Positions 36,734 through 45,650 of a stretch of 64,000 nucleotides of DNA are shown here, piece by piece. Within the stretch, counting starts at the first letter, position 1. Every line of letters begins with the position of its first letter. A program made the translations under genes and the position numbers. Source of the stretch: Flavobacterium sp. 83. Its GTDB lineage: Bacteria; Bacteroidota; Bacteroidia; Flavobacteriales; Flavobacteriaceae. The notes under the pieces were generated by a model. It worked only from the letters and a program-made list of their open reading frames with translations, was not told where the DNA came from and did not search any database. Location of the stretch: assembly GCF_000744835.1 (NCBI RefSeq), contig NZ_JQMS01000001.1, forward strand, positions 3,224,001 to 3,288,000, written 5' to 3'.

Positions 36734-37960
36734 TTATGATTGCTTTGAGCCTTTATAATTGTAGGCTGCTTTTTCTATTAAAATTTTTTCCATTTCCGTT
36801 TCTGAATATCCCAATTCGCTAAGAATTTCGGTTGTGTCCCATCCACAAGGAGCTGCGGTAGATCGAGCGGAAGGATATTGTCCATCAACTTTTATGGTCG
36901 AACGAATTACCGCTGTTTTTCCTTCGGTTGGATGATTTTCAAAATCTATTAGTTCAACCGCCCTTAAATGTGGGTCATTAGTTAATGTTTCAAGCGTATG
37001 GCATGGCATAGCGGGTAGGTCCGTTTCTCTAAATATTTTAAGCCATTCATCAGTGGATTTATTATCGAGTGCCGCACCACGAATTTCAAACCATTCTGAA
37101 ACGTATTTCGCCCTGCTTGCCACAGTTATAAATCGTTCATCATGGAGTAATTCAGTTTTATCCGTTATTTTTAAAAAGGCTTGTACCTGAGCATCCGTAT
37201 TGATGGTAAAGGAAATATATCCATCCTTGGTTTTAACGGGCTGATTATGGGGGCTTAAAAGTCGAAGATCTCCCGGAGGACCAACAGGTGGTTCAAAACT
37301 TTGTTGTGCTAAATGTTCTTGCAAAACAAAAGATGCCATGGTTTCAAACATCGGTATTTCTAAACTTGTACCTATACCCGTATTTTGACGTTGCATCAAT
37401 GCGGCCATAACTGTGCCTGCCGTAATTTCGCCAACAACATGGTCACAGATTAACATAGGAACGTAAGCCGGTTTTCCATCACGAGCCATCGTTAATCCTG
37501 CAATACCCGAAGCACCTTGCAAAACACTGTCGTACGTTGGCAATCCCGAATAAGGACCATCTGTGCCATAGCCAGTTATCAAGCAATATATTTTTTCTGG
37601 ATATTTCGACCTGATGGTATCTGCATCTAAGCCCAAACGCTCCAAAGCATCGGGTCGCATATTGGCAACAATTACATCACACCATTTTACTAATTTTTGA
37701 ATGATTTCCTTTCCACTTTCTTTTTTTAAGTCGAGACAAATATTTTTTTTCCCCCGATTAAGATGTAAGTAAGCTCCGGAATGTTGTCCCGTAGGTGACA
37801 TTCCTCCAAGACCACGCATCAAATCTCCCGAAGGGTTTTCAACCTTAATAATTTCTGCTCCATACTGCCCCAATCGCCAAGTAGCCACTGGACCAACAAC
37901 TACGGATGTTAAATCTAATATTTTGATGCCTTTTAATGGTTCAAATTTCATATTTCTCAT
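36734..37960 (-). CDS. CaiB/BaiF-family CoA-transferase (class III)
   Basis: The protein has 408 residues. N-terminal KILDLTSVVVGPVATWRLGQ and YGAEIIKVENPSGD, then LNRGKKNICLDLKKESGKE, are standard. The catalytic aspartate is probably Asp173 in PMLICDHVVGEITAG. The enzyme moves CoA from an acyl-CoA donor to a free acid, so it activates the substrate without ATP. Its start overlaps the stop of the HTD2-like hydratase gene by 4 bp, which indicates translational coupling. The acid substrate is unknown; an unsaturated acid is suggested by context. Confidence 0.93.
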   Translation of the reverse strand: MRNMKFEPLKGIKILDLTSVVVGPVATWRLGQYGAEIIKVENPSGDLMRGLGGMSPTGQHSGAYLHLNRGKKNICLDLKKESGKEIIQKLVKWCDVIVANMRPDALERLGLDADTIRSKYPEKIYCLITGYGTDGPYSGLPTYDSVLQGASGIAGLTMARDGKPAYVPMLICDHVVGEITAGTVMAALMQRQNTGIGTSLEIPMFETMASFVLQEHLAQQSFEPPVGPPGDLRLLSPHNQPVKTKDGYISFTINTDAQVQAFLKITDKTELLHDERFITVASRAKYVSEWFEIRGAALDNKSTDEWLKIFRETDLPAMPCHTLETLTNDPHLRAVELIDFENHPTEGKTAVIRSTIKVDGQYPSARSTAAPCGWDTTEILSELGYSETEMEKILIEKAAYNYKGSKQS

Positions 37961-38790
37961 TTTACGTTAGTTTCGGCCTCTACCGCTATTTCATTATTAT
38001 CGTCAAAAACTTTCAACTCCCAGCCCGTTTCTTTTTGTTCGGCAGTCAGGGTCATCGGTCTGTTACAATACAGCGGTGCTATATGTTTTACTTTTATAGC
38101 TGTTATTTCCAACTTCAAATGGGTTCTTATAAATTCAGATAATAAAAGTGTAGTCAAACCACCGTTTACCACCAAATCTGGAAGTCCTTCAACATTTTGA
38201 GCATAGCCTCTATCCAAGTGAATTTTATGAGAGTTAAATCCTAATGCAGAGTACTGGAATATAAGTGTTTCATCAGGAATTACTTGTTGCTGATGTTCTG
38301 TTTCAATAGGTTGAGAAGATGTTTTTTCAGAATTCTTGGAAGCGGTACTCGCACTTAGCAAAATATAAGTTTGGGTTTCAATAATGGCGGGAATTGATGC
38401 AGCAACAGGGCGTAATTCGTGTTGGATAGTTACAATTGCCATTGGTCCTGAATTAGTTGTTTTTTCTACGATGCTTTTGATAAAACTGGTTTTCTCTACT
38501 ACCGAACCTATTATAATGTCACCATTGTAGGATGCAGTTCTTCCTCCTAAAAGTAATCTTGGTAACCCAAGATTAGGAATAGGAACACCCAAACCGGGGA
38601 ATCCATCTTGGCGTAATTCGGATTTACGTGTTTCACCAGCTAGCATAAAAAAATGCCATCCCTTTGGTAATATAGCTCCTTCTGAAAAAGAACGAGTATC
38701 TAAGTCTAACATAGCAGCCACACGACGTACCATTGTAGGACTACATTGTTCATTTGATTGAGTTTTAGACTCTAAAATGCTTTCTTGCAT
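37957..38790 (-). CDS. HTD2/MaoC-type acyl-CoA hydratase (mesaconyl-C4-CoA hydratase-like)
   Basis: The protein has 277 residues from the ATG at 38790; an upstream in-frame ATG at 38838 would add 16 hydrophobic residues. N-terminal half: PTMVRRVAAMLDLDTRSFSE, GWHFFMLAGETRKSELRQDG and a glycine-rich GGRTASYNGDIIIG. C-terminal half: a second hot-dog with FQYSALGFNSHKIHLDRGYA, holding the hydratase Asp/His-type motif. This architecture matches COG3777. It adds water to an enoyl-CoA. It is the first gene of the leftward operon, divergent from the VOC gene. Confidence 0.85.
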   Translation of the reverse strand: MQESILESKTQSNEQCSPTMVRRVAAMLDLDTRSFSEGAILPKGWHFFMLAGETRKSELRQDGFPGLGVPIPNLGLPRLLLGGRTASYNGDIIIGSVVEKTSFIKSIVEKTTNSGPMAIVTIQHELRPVAASIPAIIETQTYILLSASTASKNSEKTSSQPIETEHQQQVIPDETLIFQYSALGFNSHKIHLDRGYAQNVEGLPDLVVNGGLTTLLLSEFIRTHLKLEITAIKVKHIAPLYCNRPMTLTAEQKETGWELKVFDDNNEIAVEAETNVK

Positions 38791-38835
38791 ATTGTTATGT
38801 ATTCTCACAAATACGTGAATAAATGTGAATTTCAA

Positions 38836-38843
38836 CAAAAATA
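38836..38843 (-). promoter_or_regulatory. Leftward -7 promoter element of the hydratase operon
   Basis: On the minus strand TATTTTTG matches TAnnTTTG, about 46 bp before the chosen start codon. The -33 region would overlap the palindrome at 38863-38878. Confidence 0.4.
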
Positions 38844-38856
38844 CAAATTATTTTTT

Positions 38857-38878
38857 TATATTTGAAAATATTATTTCA
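38857..38878 (+). promoter_or_regulatory. Rightward -7 element (38857-38864) and overlapping palindromic operator candidate (38863-38878)
   Basis: TATATTTG fits TAnnTTTG. It runs straight into TGAAAATATTATTTCA, a dyad TGAAA-N6-TTTCA resembling the TGGAAAT-type half-sites bound by IclR proteins. The dyad would cover the rightward start point and the leftward -33 region, a good place for a repressor of both arms. Confidence 0.45.
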
Positions 38879-38917
38879 TATTTGCAAAAGAAATAACAAT
38901 TTATAAATTTTAAAAAC

Positions 38918-39334
38918 ATGAAATTTAAGTATCATCACATGAATCTATGCACAGAAGATGTGTCAAGATTATCCAAATTTTATCAAAATATTTTCGGCAT
39001 GAGTCGCCTTCAAGACGAAGAACACGGATTGACAACCGAGGACACCGAAAACAGGTATGACGGGCAAGTTGAATTTATAACCGATGGCACCATAGAATTT
39101 CATATTACCCAAAAGGATAATGATGCAGGCCACCGAATGAACCAATGGATTAATCCAATCAAAAATGGTCATTTCTGTTTTAGAACGGATGACATAGAAG
39201 GGTTCAAAAAGAAATTAGAAGAGCAGAATATTCCCTATGCTGATTATGGCAAATGGGCATTAGCAGGTTGGTACCAAATTTTCTTTCATGACCCGGATGG
39301 AAATATCATCGAAGTGCATCAAATAGGTATGTAA
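38918..39334 (+). CDS. VOC-superfamily (glyoxalase/bleomycin-resistance/dioxygenase fold) protein
   Basis: The protein has 138 residues, one VOC module pair. A His near the start (KYHHMNLCTED), a middle segment (GTIEFHITQKD) and a late Glu (FHDPDGNIIEVHQ) form the usual metal site. Members include glyoxalases, epimerases and extradiol dioxygenases. The small size fits glyoxalase or epimerase best. It is the first rightward gene beside the hydratase operon, suggesting it acts on the same substrate set. Confidence 0.88.
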   Translation: MKFKYHHMNLCTEDVSRLSKFYQNIFGMSRLQDEEHGLTTEDTENRYDGQVEFITDGTIEFHITQKDNDAGHRMNQWINPIKNGHFCFRTDDIEGFKKKLEEQNIPYADYGKWALAGWYQIFFHDPDGNIIEVHQIGM

Positions 39335-39339
39335 TTTGA

Positions 39340-39393
39340 TTTACGATTTATTTTGCTTAAAATAGCGGATATTTAAACAAAATAAATCGTAAA
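39340..39393. promoter_or_regulatory. Perfect 16-bp inverted repeat upstream of the IclR gene
   Basis: TTTACGATTTATTTTG (39340-39355) and CAAAATAAATCGTAAA (39378-39393) are exact inverted repeats with a 22-nt spacer, ending 12 bp before the IclR ATG. It could be an IclR autoregulatory operator or an mRNA hairpin after the VOC gene. There is no T-run as in a terminator. Confidence 0.55.
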
Positions 39394-39404
39394 ATAAATC
39401 AGAT

Positions 39405-40190
39405 ATGAAAGAGAAAGAAGAAAATGGAGCTTATTCCGCCCCAGCATTAGACAAAGGCTTAGATATTTTAGAAGTTCTTAGTAAGTCTGAAAACGGATTG
39501 ACACAGCAAGAAATTGCTGCTCAACTTGGAAGAAAATTGGGGGAAATTTATCGGATGTTGAATTGTTTGGTACAAAGGAATTATGTTACCAATTATGGCA
39601 ATGTTTATACCATTACTTCTAAGTTGTTTCAATTGTCCCATTTTCATCCGCCTACTTATCGTTTGTTGACGGAGGCACTTCCAATTATGGAGGGTTTGTC
39701 AAGAGCAGTTTCTTTTCCTTGTGATTTGAGAGTTTACAACAGTGGTTTTCAAACCGTTATAGCGTCCATTCAACCGCCAAATGGACTTGGTTTTATGACT
39801 CGAGTTGGCTCTGAAATTGAGGTGGCTCCTTCGGCATCTGGCATGGTATTTCTGGCCTTTCAGGATCCTATAATCAAGGAAATCAGAATACGAGAGAGTC
39901 TTCCAAATAAAACGGAGACTGAAATTGAAGCTTACAGTAATAGTCTAAAGGATGTAGTGTCAAAAGGATTTGCATCCATAAAGAGTAAACAATACGAAGG
40001 ACTTCATGCTATTTCATTTCCCATATTAGATATGAATGGAAATGCAGTTGCAGCGTTGACAGTTCCTATGTTAGCTAGAATTGATGGAACGAACCAATTT
40101 ACGCACAAGCAGGTAGAAGAAAAGCTAAGAGAAAGTGTAGAAAATTTGAGTAAAAAAATTGCAATTAGTGTTACAAATATTGAAAAGTAA
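39405..40190 (+). CDS. IclR-family transcriptional regulator
   Basis: The protein has 261 residues. The N-terminal winged helix-turn-helix (KGLDILEVLSKSENGLTQQE; IAAQLGRKLGEIYRMLNCLV) is followed by the IclR effector-binding domain (RVGSEIEVAPSASGMVFLAF; SKGFASIKSKQYEGLHAISF). Such proteins often control aromatic-acid or glyoxylate pathways from a divergent promoter. It is the probable regulator of the surrounding catabolic genes. The effector is unknown. Confidence 0.93.
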   Translation: MKEKEENGAYSAPALDKGLDILEVLSKSENGLTQQEIAAQLGRKLGEIYRMLNCLVQRNYVTNYGNVYTITSKLFQLSHFHPPTYRLLTEALPIMEGLSRAVSFPCDLRVYNSGFQTVIASIQPPNGLGFMTRVGSEIEVAPSASGMVFLAFQDPIIKEIRIRESLPNKTETEIEAYSNSLKDVVSKGFASIKSKQYEGLHAISFPILDMNGNAVAALTVPMLARIDGTNQFTHKQVEEKLRESVENLSKKIAISVTNIEK

Positions 40191-40213
40191 ATAAAGTAAA
40201 AAACAGATTGAAT

Positions 40214-41311
40214 ATGAGATATATAAAAATAGTAATAACGGTTTGTCTTTTTTTAGACTTCACTTTTCTTGCATTTGCACAAAGTTCTTCAATTACTATA
40301 GTTGAAAATATTTACCTGAACCCCAAAACAGGCAATGATATTAATTCAGGAACAAAAGAAAATCCTCTAAAAACATTAAGTGAAGCAGCAAAAAGAGTAA
40401 ATCAAGCAAGTGGAGAAGGCGCTATTACTATTTATTTATCTTCAGGTGTCTATGGTATGAACGAAACGGCTGACTTTAATACTGTTAATCATAAGTTTAC
40501 CGAAAATAATCGTCTTGTTATTCGAGCTGAAATATTGCCGGATGATATAAGCTGGAGTCCTTCAGATATGCCTATATTAATTTCTACTATGCCTTTCTCG
40601 GTAGAGAAAAATGCTAAAGGAGAAGTAACAGGAGGTCAAAATTTTGGTGTCCTAATTCAAAACAGCCATGTAACTATTCAAGGATTAAGAGTTTTAGGAG
40701 AGCCTGTACATGAAAATCCATCTGAAGGTATTCTAATTAGAAATTATCCAATAGTTTGGGAAGGGGAAAATTTAGAAGATTTTAGAATAACACAATGTTT
40801 GTTTATGGGAAATAAATTAGCCATTCCTAATCATCTTGCTGTTTTAGCAAATGGGAAGGCTCTTGAAGTAGATCATTGTGTTTTTTATGGAGTTAAGGAT
40901 GCTGTAGTAATGTGGAATAATCCAGCAACTAACTCTTCAATGCACCATAATGTTATTATTGATAGTTATGGTGGTATCGTTTGGACATGGTCAGCGACTA
41001 GTGATTTTAAATTTTATAACAATGTAATCAGTAATGCTAATGTATTATGGATTTTAAATAAAGAGGAGAAAGACTCTTTTTCGATAGAAAATTCAGTAAT
41101 AGTAGGTTATAATTCCTATGTGAACAAAGGTGGTGGTCCACAGGGATTTGGCGAAAATGCCAATCCAGAAAAATTAAAAATAAGCAAAGATGTCGTTCTA
41201 AAAAAAGAAGGAAGATTAGAAATAATAGAAGACCAAACCGATAAATTATATCTGCATATTAAACCCGGTACGTTAGGTTCCGTTCTAGGGGCTGGGTTGT
41301 TTACAAAATAA
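40214..41311 (+). CDS. Exported right-handed beta-helix (pectate-lyase-fold) protein
   Basis: The protein has 365 residues from the ATG at 40214. A TTG two codons earlier is not needed. The signal peptide is ITVCLFLDFTFLAFA|Q. A DUF1565-type start (NIYLNPKTGNDINSGTKENP) is followed by beta-helix coils (NSHVTIQGLRVLG; ALEVDHCVFYGVKDAVVMWN; NSSMHHNVIIDSYGG). Such proteins bind or cleave polysaccharides. No catalytic set was identified. It lies 23 bp after IclR. Confidence 0.8.
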   Translation: MRYIKIVITVCLFLDFTFLAFAQSSSITIVENIYLNPKTGNDINSGTKENPLKTLSEAAKRVNQASGEGAITIYLSSGVYGMNETADFNTVNHKFTENNRLVIRAEILPDDISWSPSDMPILISTMPFSVEKNAKGEVTGGQNFGVLIQNSHVTIQGLRVLGEPVHENPSEGILIRNYPIVWEGENLEDFRITQCLFMGNKLAIPNHLAVLANGKALEVDHCVFYGVKDAVVMWNNPATNSSMHHNVIIDSYGGIVWTWSATSDFKFYNNVISNANVLWILNKEEKDSFSIENSVIVGYNSYVNKGGGPQGFGENANPEKLKISKDVVLKKEGRLEIIEDQTDKLYLHIKPGTLGSVLGAGLFTK

Positions 41312-41383
41312 TTATATAAGGATAAAAAAGAAGTGTTACCATTATCAATTTTTGGTATTTGCTTCAAATTTAAAGTTAATAAA

Positions 41384-42058
41384 ATGAAAAACATAAAATA
41401 CATTCTTGGCGTTTGTTTTTTAATGGTTTATATAAGTATATCAGGTCAAACAATTCAATTCAACAAAGAAAACCTTCAGCCGAATCAAGTACATATGTCT
41501 TTTGAGAAATTAGAAGATAAAGAAGTACTAAAAGTGGTCAAAGATACTGCTGTGAAAGCTGTTGATGAACCCACTTTTGTCAGAATAAAAGATTTGAATT
41601 TTATAAATGGTAGTATTGAAGTCAAAGTTTTGAGTCGTTTATTAAAAAATGCACCAGCTTTTGCAAGAGGTTTTATAGGATTGGCTTTTAGAATTGACGA
41701 TAAAAATTCAACTTACGAATCGATTTATATACGTCCTACAAATGGCAGGGCTAATGACCAAATACGGCGCAATCATAGTATACAATATTATGCTTATCCT
41801 GATTTTAAATTCGATAAGCTAAGACAAATAAGTCCAGAAAAGTATGAATCCTATTCAGATATGGGCTTAGACGAATGGATTACAATGAGAATTGAGGTTA
41901 AGGGTAAAGAAGCCCTATTATTTTTAAATGATAGTACCTATCCTGTTTTAACTGTCAATGACTTAAAATTGGGAGAAAATGCAGAGGGAGGCATTGGACT
42001 TTGGGTAGAAATTGGAACTGAAGGATATTTTAGAGATTTAAAAATAACGAAACAATAA
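41384..42058 (+). CDS. Exported concanavalin-A-like / DUF1080-like domain protein
   Basis: The protein has 224 residues from the ATG at 41384, which gives a good signal peptide ending ISISG|Q. A GTG start further upstream (41333) would place the signal internally. A jelly-roll pattern is seen: NFINGSIEVKVLSRLL, GFIGLAFRIDDKNSTYESIY, RPTNGRANDQIRRNHSIQYY, EWITMRIEVKGKEALLFLND and GGIGLWVEIGTEGYFRDLKI. DUF1080 proteins include 3-keto-glycoside hydrolases. The match is by pattern, and a simple carbohydrate-binding role is possible. Confidence 0.65.
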   Translation: MKNIKYILGVCFLMVYISISGQTIQFNKENLQPNQVHMSFEKLEDKEVLKVVKDTAVKAVDEPTFVRIKDLNFINGSIEVKVLSRLLKNAPAFARGFIGLAFRIDDKNSTYESIYIRPTNGRANDQIRRNHSIQYYAYPDFKFDKLRQISPEKYESYSDMGLDEWITMRIEVKGKEALLFLNDSTYPVLTVNDLKLGENAEGGIGLWVEIGTEGYFRDLKITKQ

Positions 42059-42102
42059 TTGATTATTAAAAATTAGAAAAATCTATACATAACTAATTAA
42101 AT

Positions 42103-43212
42103 ATGACAAAAATATATAAATTCTTACTTGTAATTTCTGCCGTTTTAGGGCTTTCAGCACTAGGAATGTTAGTTTTTGGAGACGGATTATTGGCAACAGG
42201 CCCTTTTATTGTTAGTTCACTTATATGTTTAGCAATCGGAGGCAAAAACGTTTCATTTCTAAATCAAATGTCGTTTACGATTTGGGTTATAGCAGCAGTT
42301 TCAGTTGGCTTTTTTTATCCGCAATATTTCCAAGAAATTGGTGATTTTAAATTCACTGGCTTTATTGTTCCTCTTATACAGTTGATAATGTTTACCATGG
42401 GTACCGAAATGAGTATAAAAGACTTTGAAGGTGTTGTTAAAACGCCCAAAGCTGTTTTAATTGGTTTAGTGAGTCACTTTACTATTATGCCTTTAGTCGG
42501 GTTTACTTTAGCCAAAAGTTTTGGTTTTCCACCCGAAATCGCTGCAGGTGTTATATTGATGGGTACGGTACCCAGTGGAGTAACCTCCAATGTTTTGGCA
42601 TTTATTGCCAAAGCTAATATGCCTTTGTCAGTTACTATTGCTGCGATTTCTACACTTTTGGCGCCATTTCTTACTCCTTTGTTAATGAAGTTGTTAGCGG
42701 GTCAATACGTCGATATTGATTTACAAGCGATGATGCTCCATGTAGCTGAAATCATTATTTTACCAATACTATTAGGTTTACTTGTCAATAGGTTTCTTAG
42801 TAATGGTATAAAAAAAATACAGTTTATGTTACCTAAACTTTCAATGTTGGGTGTTTTGATGATGATGATTGTTATTGTTTCATCGGGGAGAGATTCTTTA
42901 TTAGAAATTGGGCCATTGTTATTTTTATCTGCAATGATTCACCATACAATTGGTTATTTATTAGGTTATTGGAGCGGAAGATTTATGGGACTGGACGAAG
43001 CATCATGCCGTACCATTTCATTGGAAGTAGGTATGCAAAATGGCGGGTTAGCTTCTGGAATAGCCTTACAAATGGGAAAAATAGCAACTGTTGGTTTAGC
43101 ATCAGTGATAGCGGTGCCTTGGATGACTATTTCAGGGTCAATGTTATCAAATTGGTGGCGAAAAAAAGATAATGAAAAGTCTAAAATAGCTTCTTCTAAG
43201 TCTATGAAATGA
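42103..43212 (+). CDS. BASS-family (bile acid:sodium symporter-like) transporter
   Basis: The protein has 369 residues with about ten membrane helices. The family core is seen in QLIMFTMGTEMSIKDFEGVV, LMGTVPSGVTSNVLAFIAKA (crossover region) and RTISLEVGMQNGGLASGIAL. Members import organic anions such as bile acids, pantoate or keto-acids with sodium. In this locus it could carry the acid released by the esterases across the inner membrane. Confidence 0.9.
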   Translation: MTKIYKFLLVISAVLGLSALGMLVFGDGLLATGPFIVSSLICLAIGGKNVSFLNQMSFTIWVIAAVSVGFFYPQYFQEIGDFKFTGFIVPLIQLIMFTMGTEMSIKDFEGVVKTPKAVLIGLVSHFTIMPLVGFTLAKSFGFPPEIAAGVILMGTVPSGVTSNVLAFIAKANMPLSVTIAAISTLLAPFLTPLLMKLLAGQYVDIDLQAMMLHVAEIIILPILLGLLVNRFLSNGIKKIQFMLPKLSMLGVLMMMIVIVSSGRDSLLEIGPLLFLSAMIHHTIGYLLGYWSGRFMGLDEASCRTISLEVGMQNGGLASGIALQMGKIATVGLASVIAVPWMTISGSMLSNWWRKKDNEKSKIASSKSMK

Positions 43213-43248
43213 AACTCTGTTTTTTTTATTGGAAATTAACCTTAAATT

Positions 43249-45621
43249 ATGAAATTAAAATTTCTTTATATCGTACCATTCATACTTATTATTATCTTTA
43301 GTTTTAAGAAAAATAGCGAAGACAATGGATCAGATGAAAATCTACCGCAATTGGGCAAAAATTCTATTGATGAAATACTTCAAGCGCTAACAGTTGAAGA
43401 AAAAGTAAATCTCGTTACAGGAATGGGAATGTTTATTCCAGGACTTCCAGACGGTATGATTCCTGAGATGGATTCTACTGATGCCGGTATTGCAGAGAAA
43501 ATTTTGGGATCGGCGGGACGAACTCATGCAGTTTCACGTTTAGGAATTCCTTCTATTACTTTATCGGATGGCCCCGCTGGTGTACGAATTTCTCCTATTC
43601 GAGGGAATGATTCCGCCCGAACATATTACGCAACTGCATTTCCAATAGGTACTTTAGTAGCTTCTACTTGGGATACTGATTTGGTTCAGGTCATGGGTGT
43701 AGCTATTGGTAATGAAGCAAAAGAATATGGCGTTGATGTTTTGTTAGGACCGGCCATGAATATTCATCGTAATTCTTTGGCGGGACGTAATTTTGAATAT
43801 TATTCAGAAGACCCATTAGTTTCTGGTAGTATGGCTGCTGCCATAGTCAATGGCGTGCAAAGCAATGGAATTGGTACTTCAATAAAACATTTTGCAGCGA
43901 ACAACCATGAGTTTAACAGATTCCGAATGAACGTAAAGGTTAGTGAAAGAGCTTTGCGAGAAATTTATCTAAAAAACTTTCAAGTTGCCCTTCAAAAATC
44001 TGAACCTTGGACTATTATGTCGTCATACAACATGATTAATGGTACTTATACTTCTCAAAATAAACCTTTATTAAATACTTATTTAAGACATGAATCCAAG
44101 TTCAAAGGATTGGTGATGACCGATTGGTTTGCAGGTAAAAATGCCGTTGAACAAATGGAAGCAGGTAATGATCTTTTAATGCCAGGAACAAAGGCTCAAA
44201 AGATATCGATTATCGAAGCTGTAAAAACAGGTAAACTCCCAATGAAGCAGTTAGATGAGAATGTTAAACACGTATTAGAGCTTGTCTTAAAATCACCTAC
44301 TTTCAAAGGTTATAAATATTCTGAAACACCAAATTTGAAACAACATGCTAAAATTTCTCGTCAAGTTGCGAGTGAAGGCATGGTTTTGTTAAAAAATGAA
44401 GGAGTTTTACCGATGACAACTGTAAAAAAAGTCGCTTTATTTGGGAATAATAGTTATGAATTAATTGCAGGAGGAACTGGTAGTGGTGATGTTAATAAAA
44501 GCTATATGATTTCGTTGGATAAAGGATTAGAAAATGCCAATTATACTGTTCACGCGAACTTGGCTGCAAGTTACAAACACTATTATAAAGAGAGTAAAGC
44601 CAAGTTGCCACCGCCTGCATCTCCTTTTCACCCTCATACTGTTGTTCCAGAAATGTATGTTGACGTTGCATTAGCTCAAAAAATGGCACTCGAAAATGAT
44701 ATTGCCGTATTTACAATTGGGAAGCATTCAGGTGAATTTGTAGATAGAACTTTAGATACAGATTTTAATCTAACCAGTTCAGAAAAAGTAACGTTTGAAA
44801 CGGTTTCAAAAGCCTTTCAAGCGCAAGGTAAAAAAGTAGTTGTGGTCTTGAATATTGGAGGGGTGCTAGAAACTGCCAGTTGGAATGATAAAGCGGATGC
44901 CATTTTGTTAGCTTGGCAAGGAGGTTTAGAAAGTGGGAATGCTATTGCTGATATATTGAAAGGGAATGTCAATCCTTCAGGAAAGTTGGCAACGACTTTT
45001 CCTGTCGCCTATACAGATGAGCCTTCCAGTAAAAATTATCCAGGTACGGTTACTGAAGTAATATCTAATAAAATGTTATTGGCGGATACTGATGCTGCAG
45101 AAGTTACTTATGAAGAAGGTATTTATGTTGGCTATCGTTATTTCAATACTTTCAAAGTTAAGCCTTCTTATGCTTTTGGATATGGTCTATCTTATACCAC
45201 ATTTATATATGATAATTTAAAATTGAGCAGTAAAGCATTTAAGGATAACCTTAAAGTTACGATTACAGTGACCAATAGCGGCAAAGTGGCAGGAAAAGAA
45301 ATCGTACAACTGTATTTATCAGCTCCAAGTAGTCAATTAAATAAGCCTGAAAGTGAATTAAAAGCTTTCGGAAAAACAAAATTATTGCAGCCTAATGAAT
45401 CTCAAACCTTAACTTTTAATATATCGACCGCTGACTTAGCATCTTTCAATCCTGCAAAATCTGCGTGGATAGCTGATGCAGGCATATATACTATCAAAAT
45501 AGGAAGCTCATCGCTAGATATTAAAAACAAAGCATTTTTCACGTTGCAAAAATCACAACAGTTGTACAAAACACCTAAGATTTTATTGCCTCAAAAAGGA
45601 ATCAAAGAATTGAGTAAATAG
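43249..45621 (+). CDS. Glycoside hydrolase family 3 protein (beta-glucosidase-like)
   Basis: The protein has 790 residues. A hydrophobic N-terminal segment (FLYIVPFILIIIFSF) suggests export. The GH3 N-terminal barrel has the nucleophile Asp292 in GLVMTDWFAGKNAVEQMEAG. The C-terminal sandwich domain (SEGMVLLKNEGVLPM; ILLAWQGGLESGNAIADILK; NPSGKLATTFP) and a terminal FN3-like domain (VTNSGKVAGKEIVQLYLSAP) complete it. It likely removes beta-linked sugars, possibly from glycosylated esters. Tight neighbours on the same strand suggest one operon. Confidence 0.94.
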   Translation: MKLKFLYIVPFILIIIFSFKKNSEDNGSDENLPQLGKNSIDEILQALTVEEKVNLVTGMGMFIPGLPDGMIPEMDSTDAGIAEKILGSAGRTHAVSRLGIPSITLSDGPAGVRISPIRGNDSARTYYATAFPIGTLVASTWDTDLVQVMGVAIGNEAKEYGVDVLLGPAMNIHRNSLAGRNFEYYSEDPLVSGSMAAAIVNGVQSNGIGTSIKHFAANNHEFNRFRMNVKVSERALREIYLKNFQVALQKSEPWTIMSSYNMINGTYTSQNKPLLNTYLRHESKFKGLVMTDWFAGKNAVEQMEAGNDLLMPGTKAQKISIIEAVKTGKLPMKQLDENVKHVLELVLKSPTFKGYKYSETPNLKQHAKISRQVASEGMVLLKNEGVLPMTTVKKVALFGNNSYELIAGGTGSGDVNKSYMISLDKGLENANYTVHANLAASYKHYYKESKAKLPPPASPFHPHTVVPEMYVDVALAQKMALENDIAVFTIGKHSGEFVDRTLDTDFNLTSSEKVTFETVSKAFQAQGKKVVVVLNIGGVLETASWNDKADAILLAWQGGLESGNAIADILKGNVNPSGKLATTFPVAYTDEPSSKNYPGTVTEVISNKMLLADTDAAEVTYEEGIYVGYRYFNTFKVKPSYAFGYGLSYTTFIYDNLKLSSKAFKDNLKVTITVTNSGKVAGKEIVQLYLSAPSSQLNKPESELKAFGKTKLLQPNESQTLTFNISTADLASFNPAKSAWIADAGIYTIKIGSSSLDIKNKAFFTLQKSQQLYKTPKILLPQKGIKELSK

Positions 45622-45650
45622 TAATACGGAATCAATTATAATTCTATAAC

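Noticed and set aside
40208..40213. TTG start two codons before the beta-helix protein ATG
   Set aside because: The ATG at 40214 gives the same signal peptide with a normal start; alternative starts are not needed.
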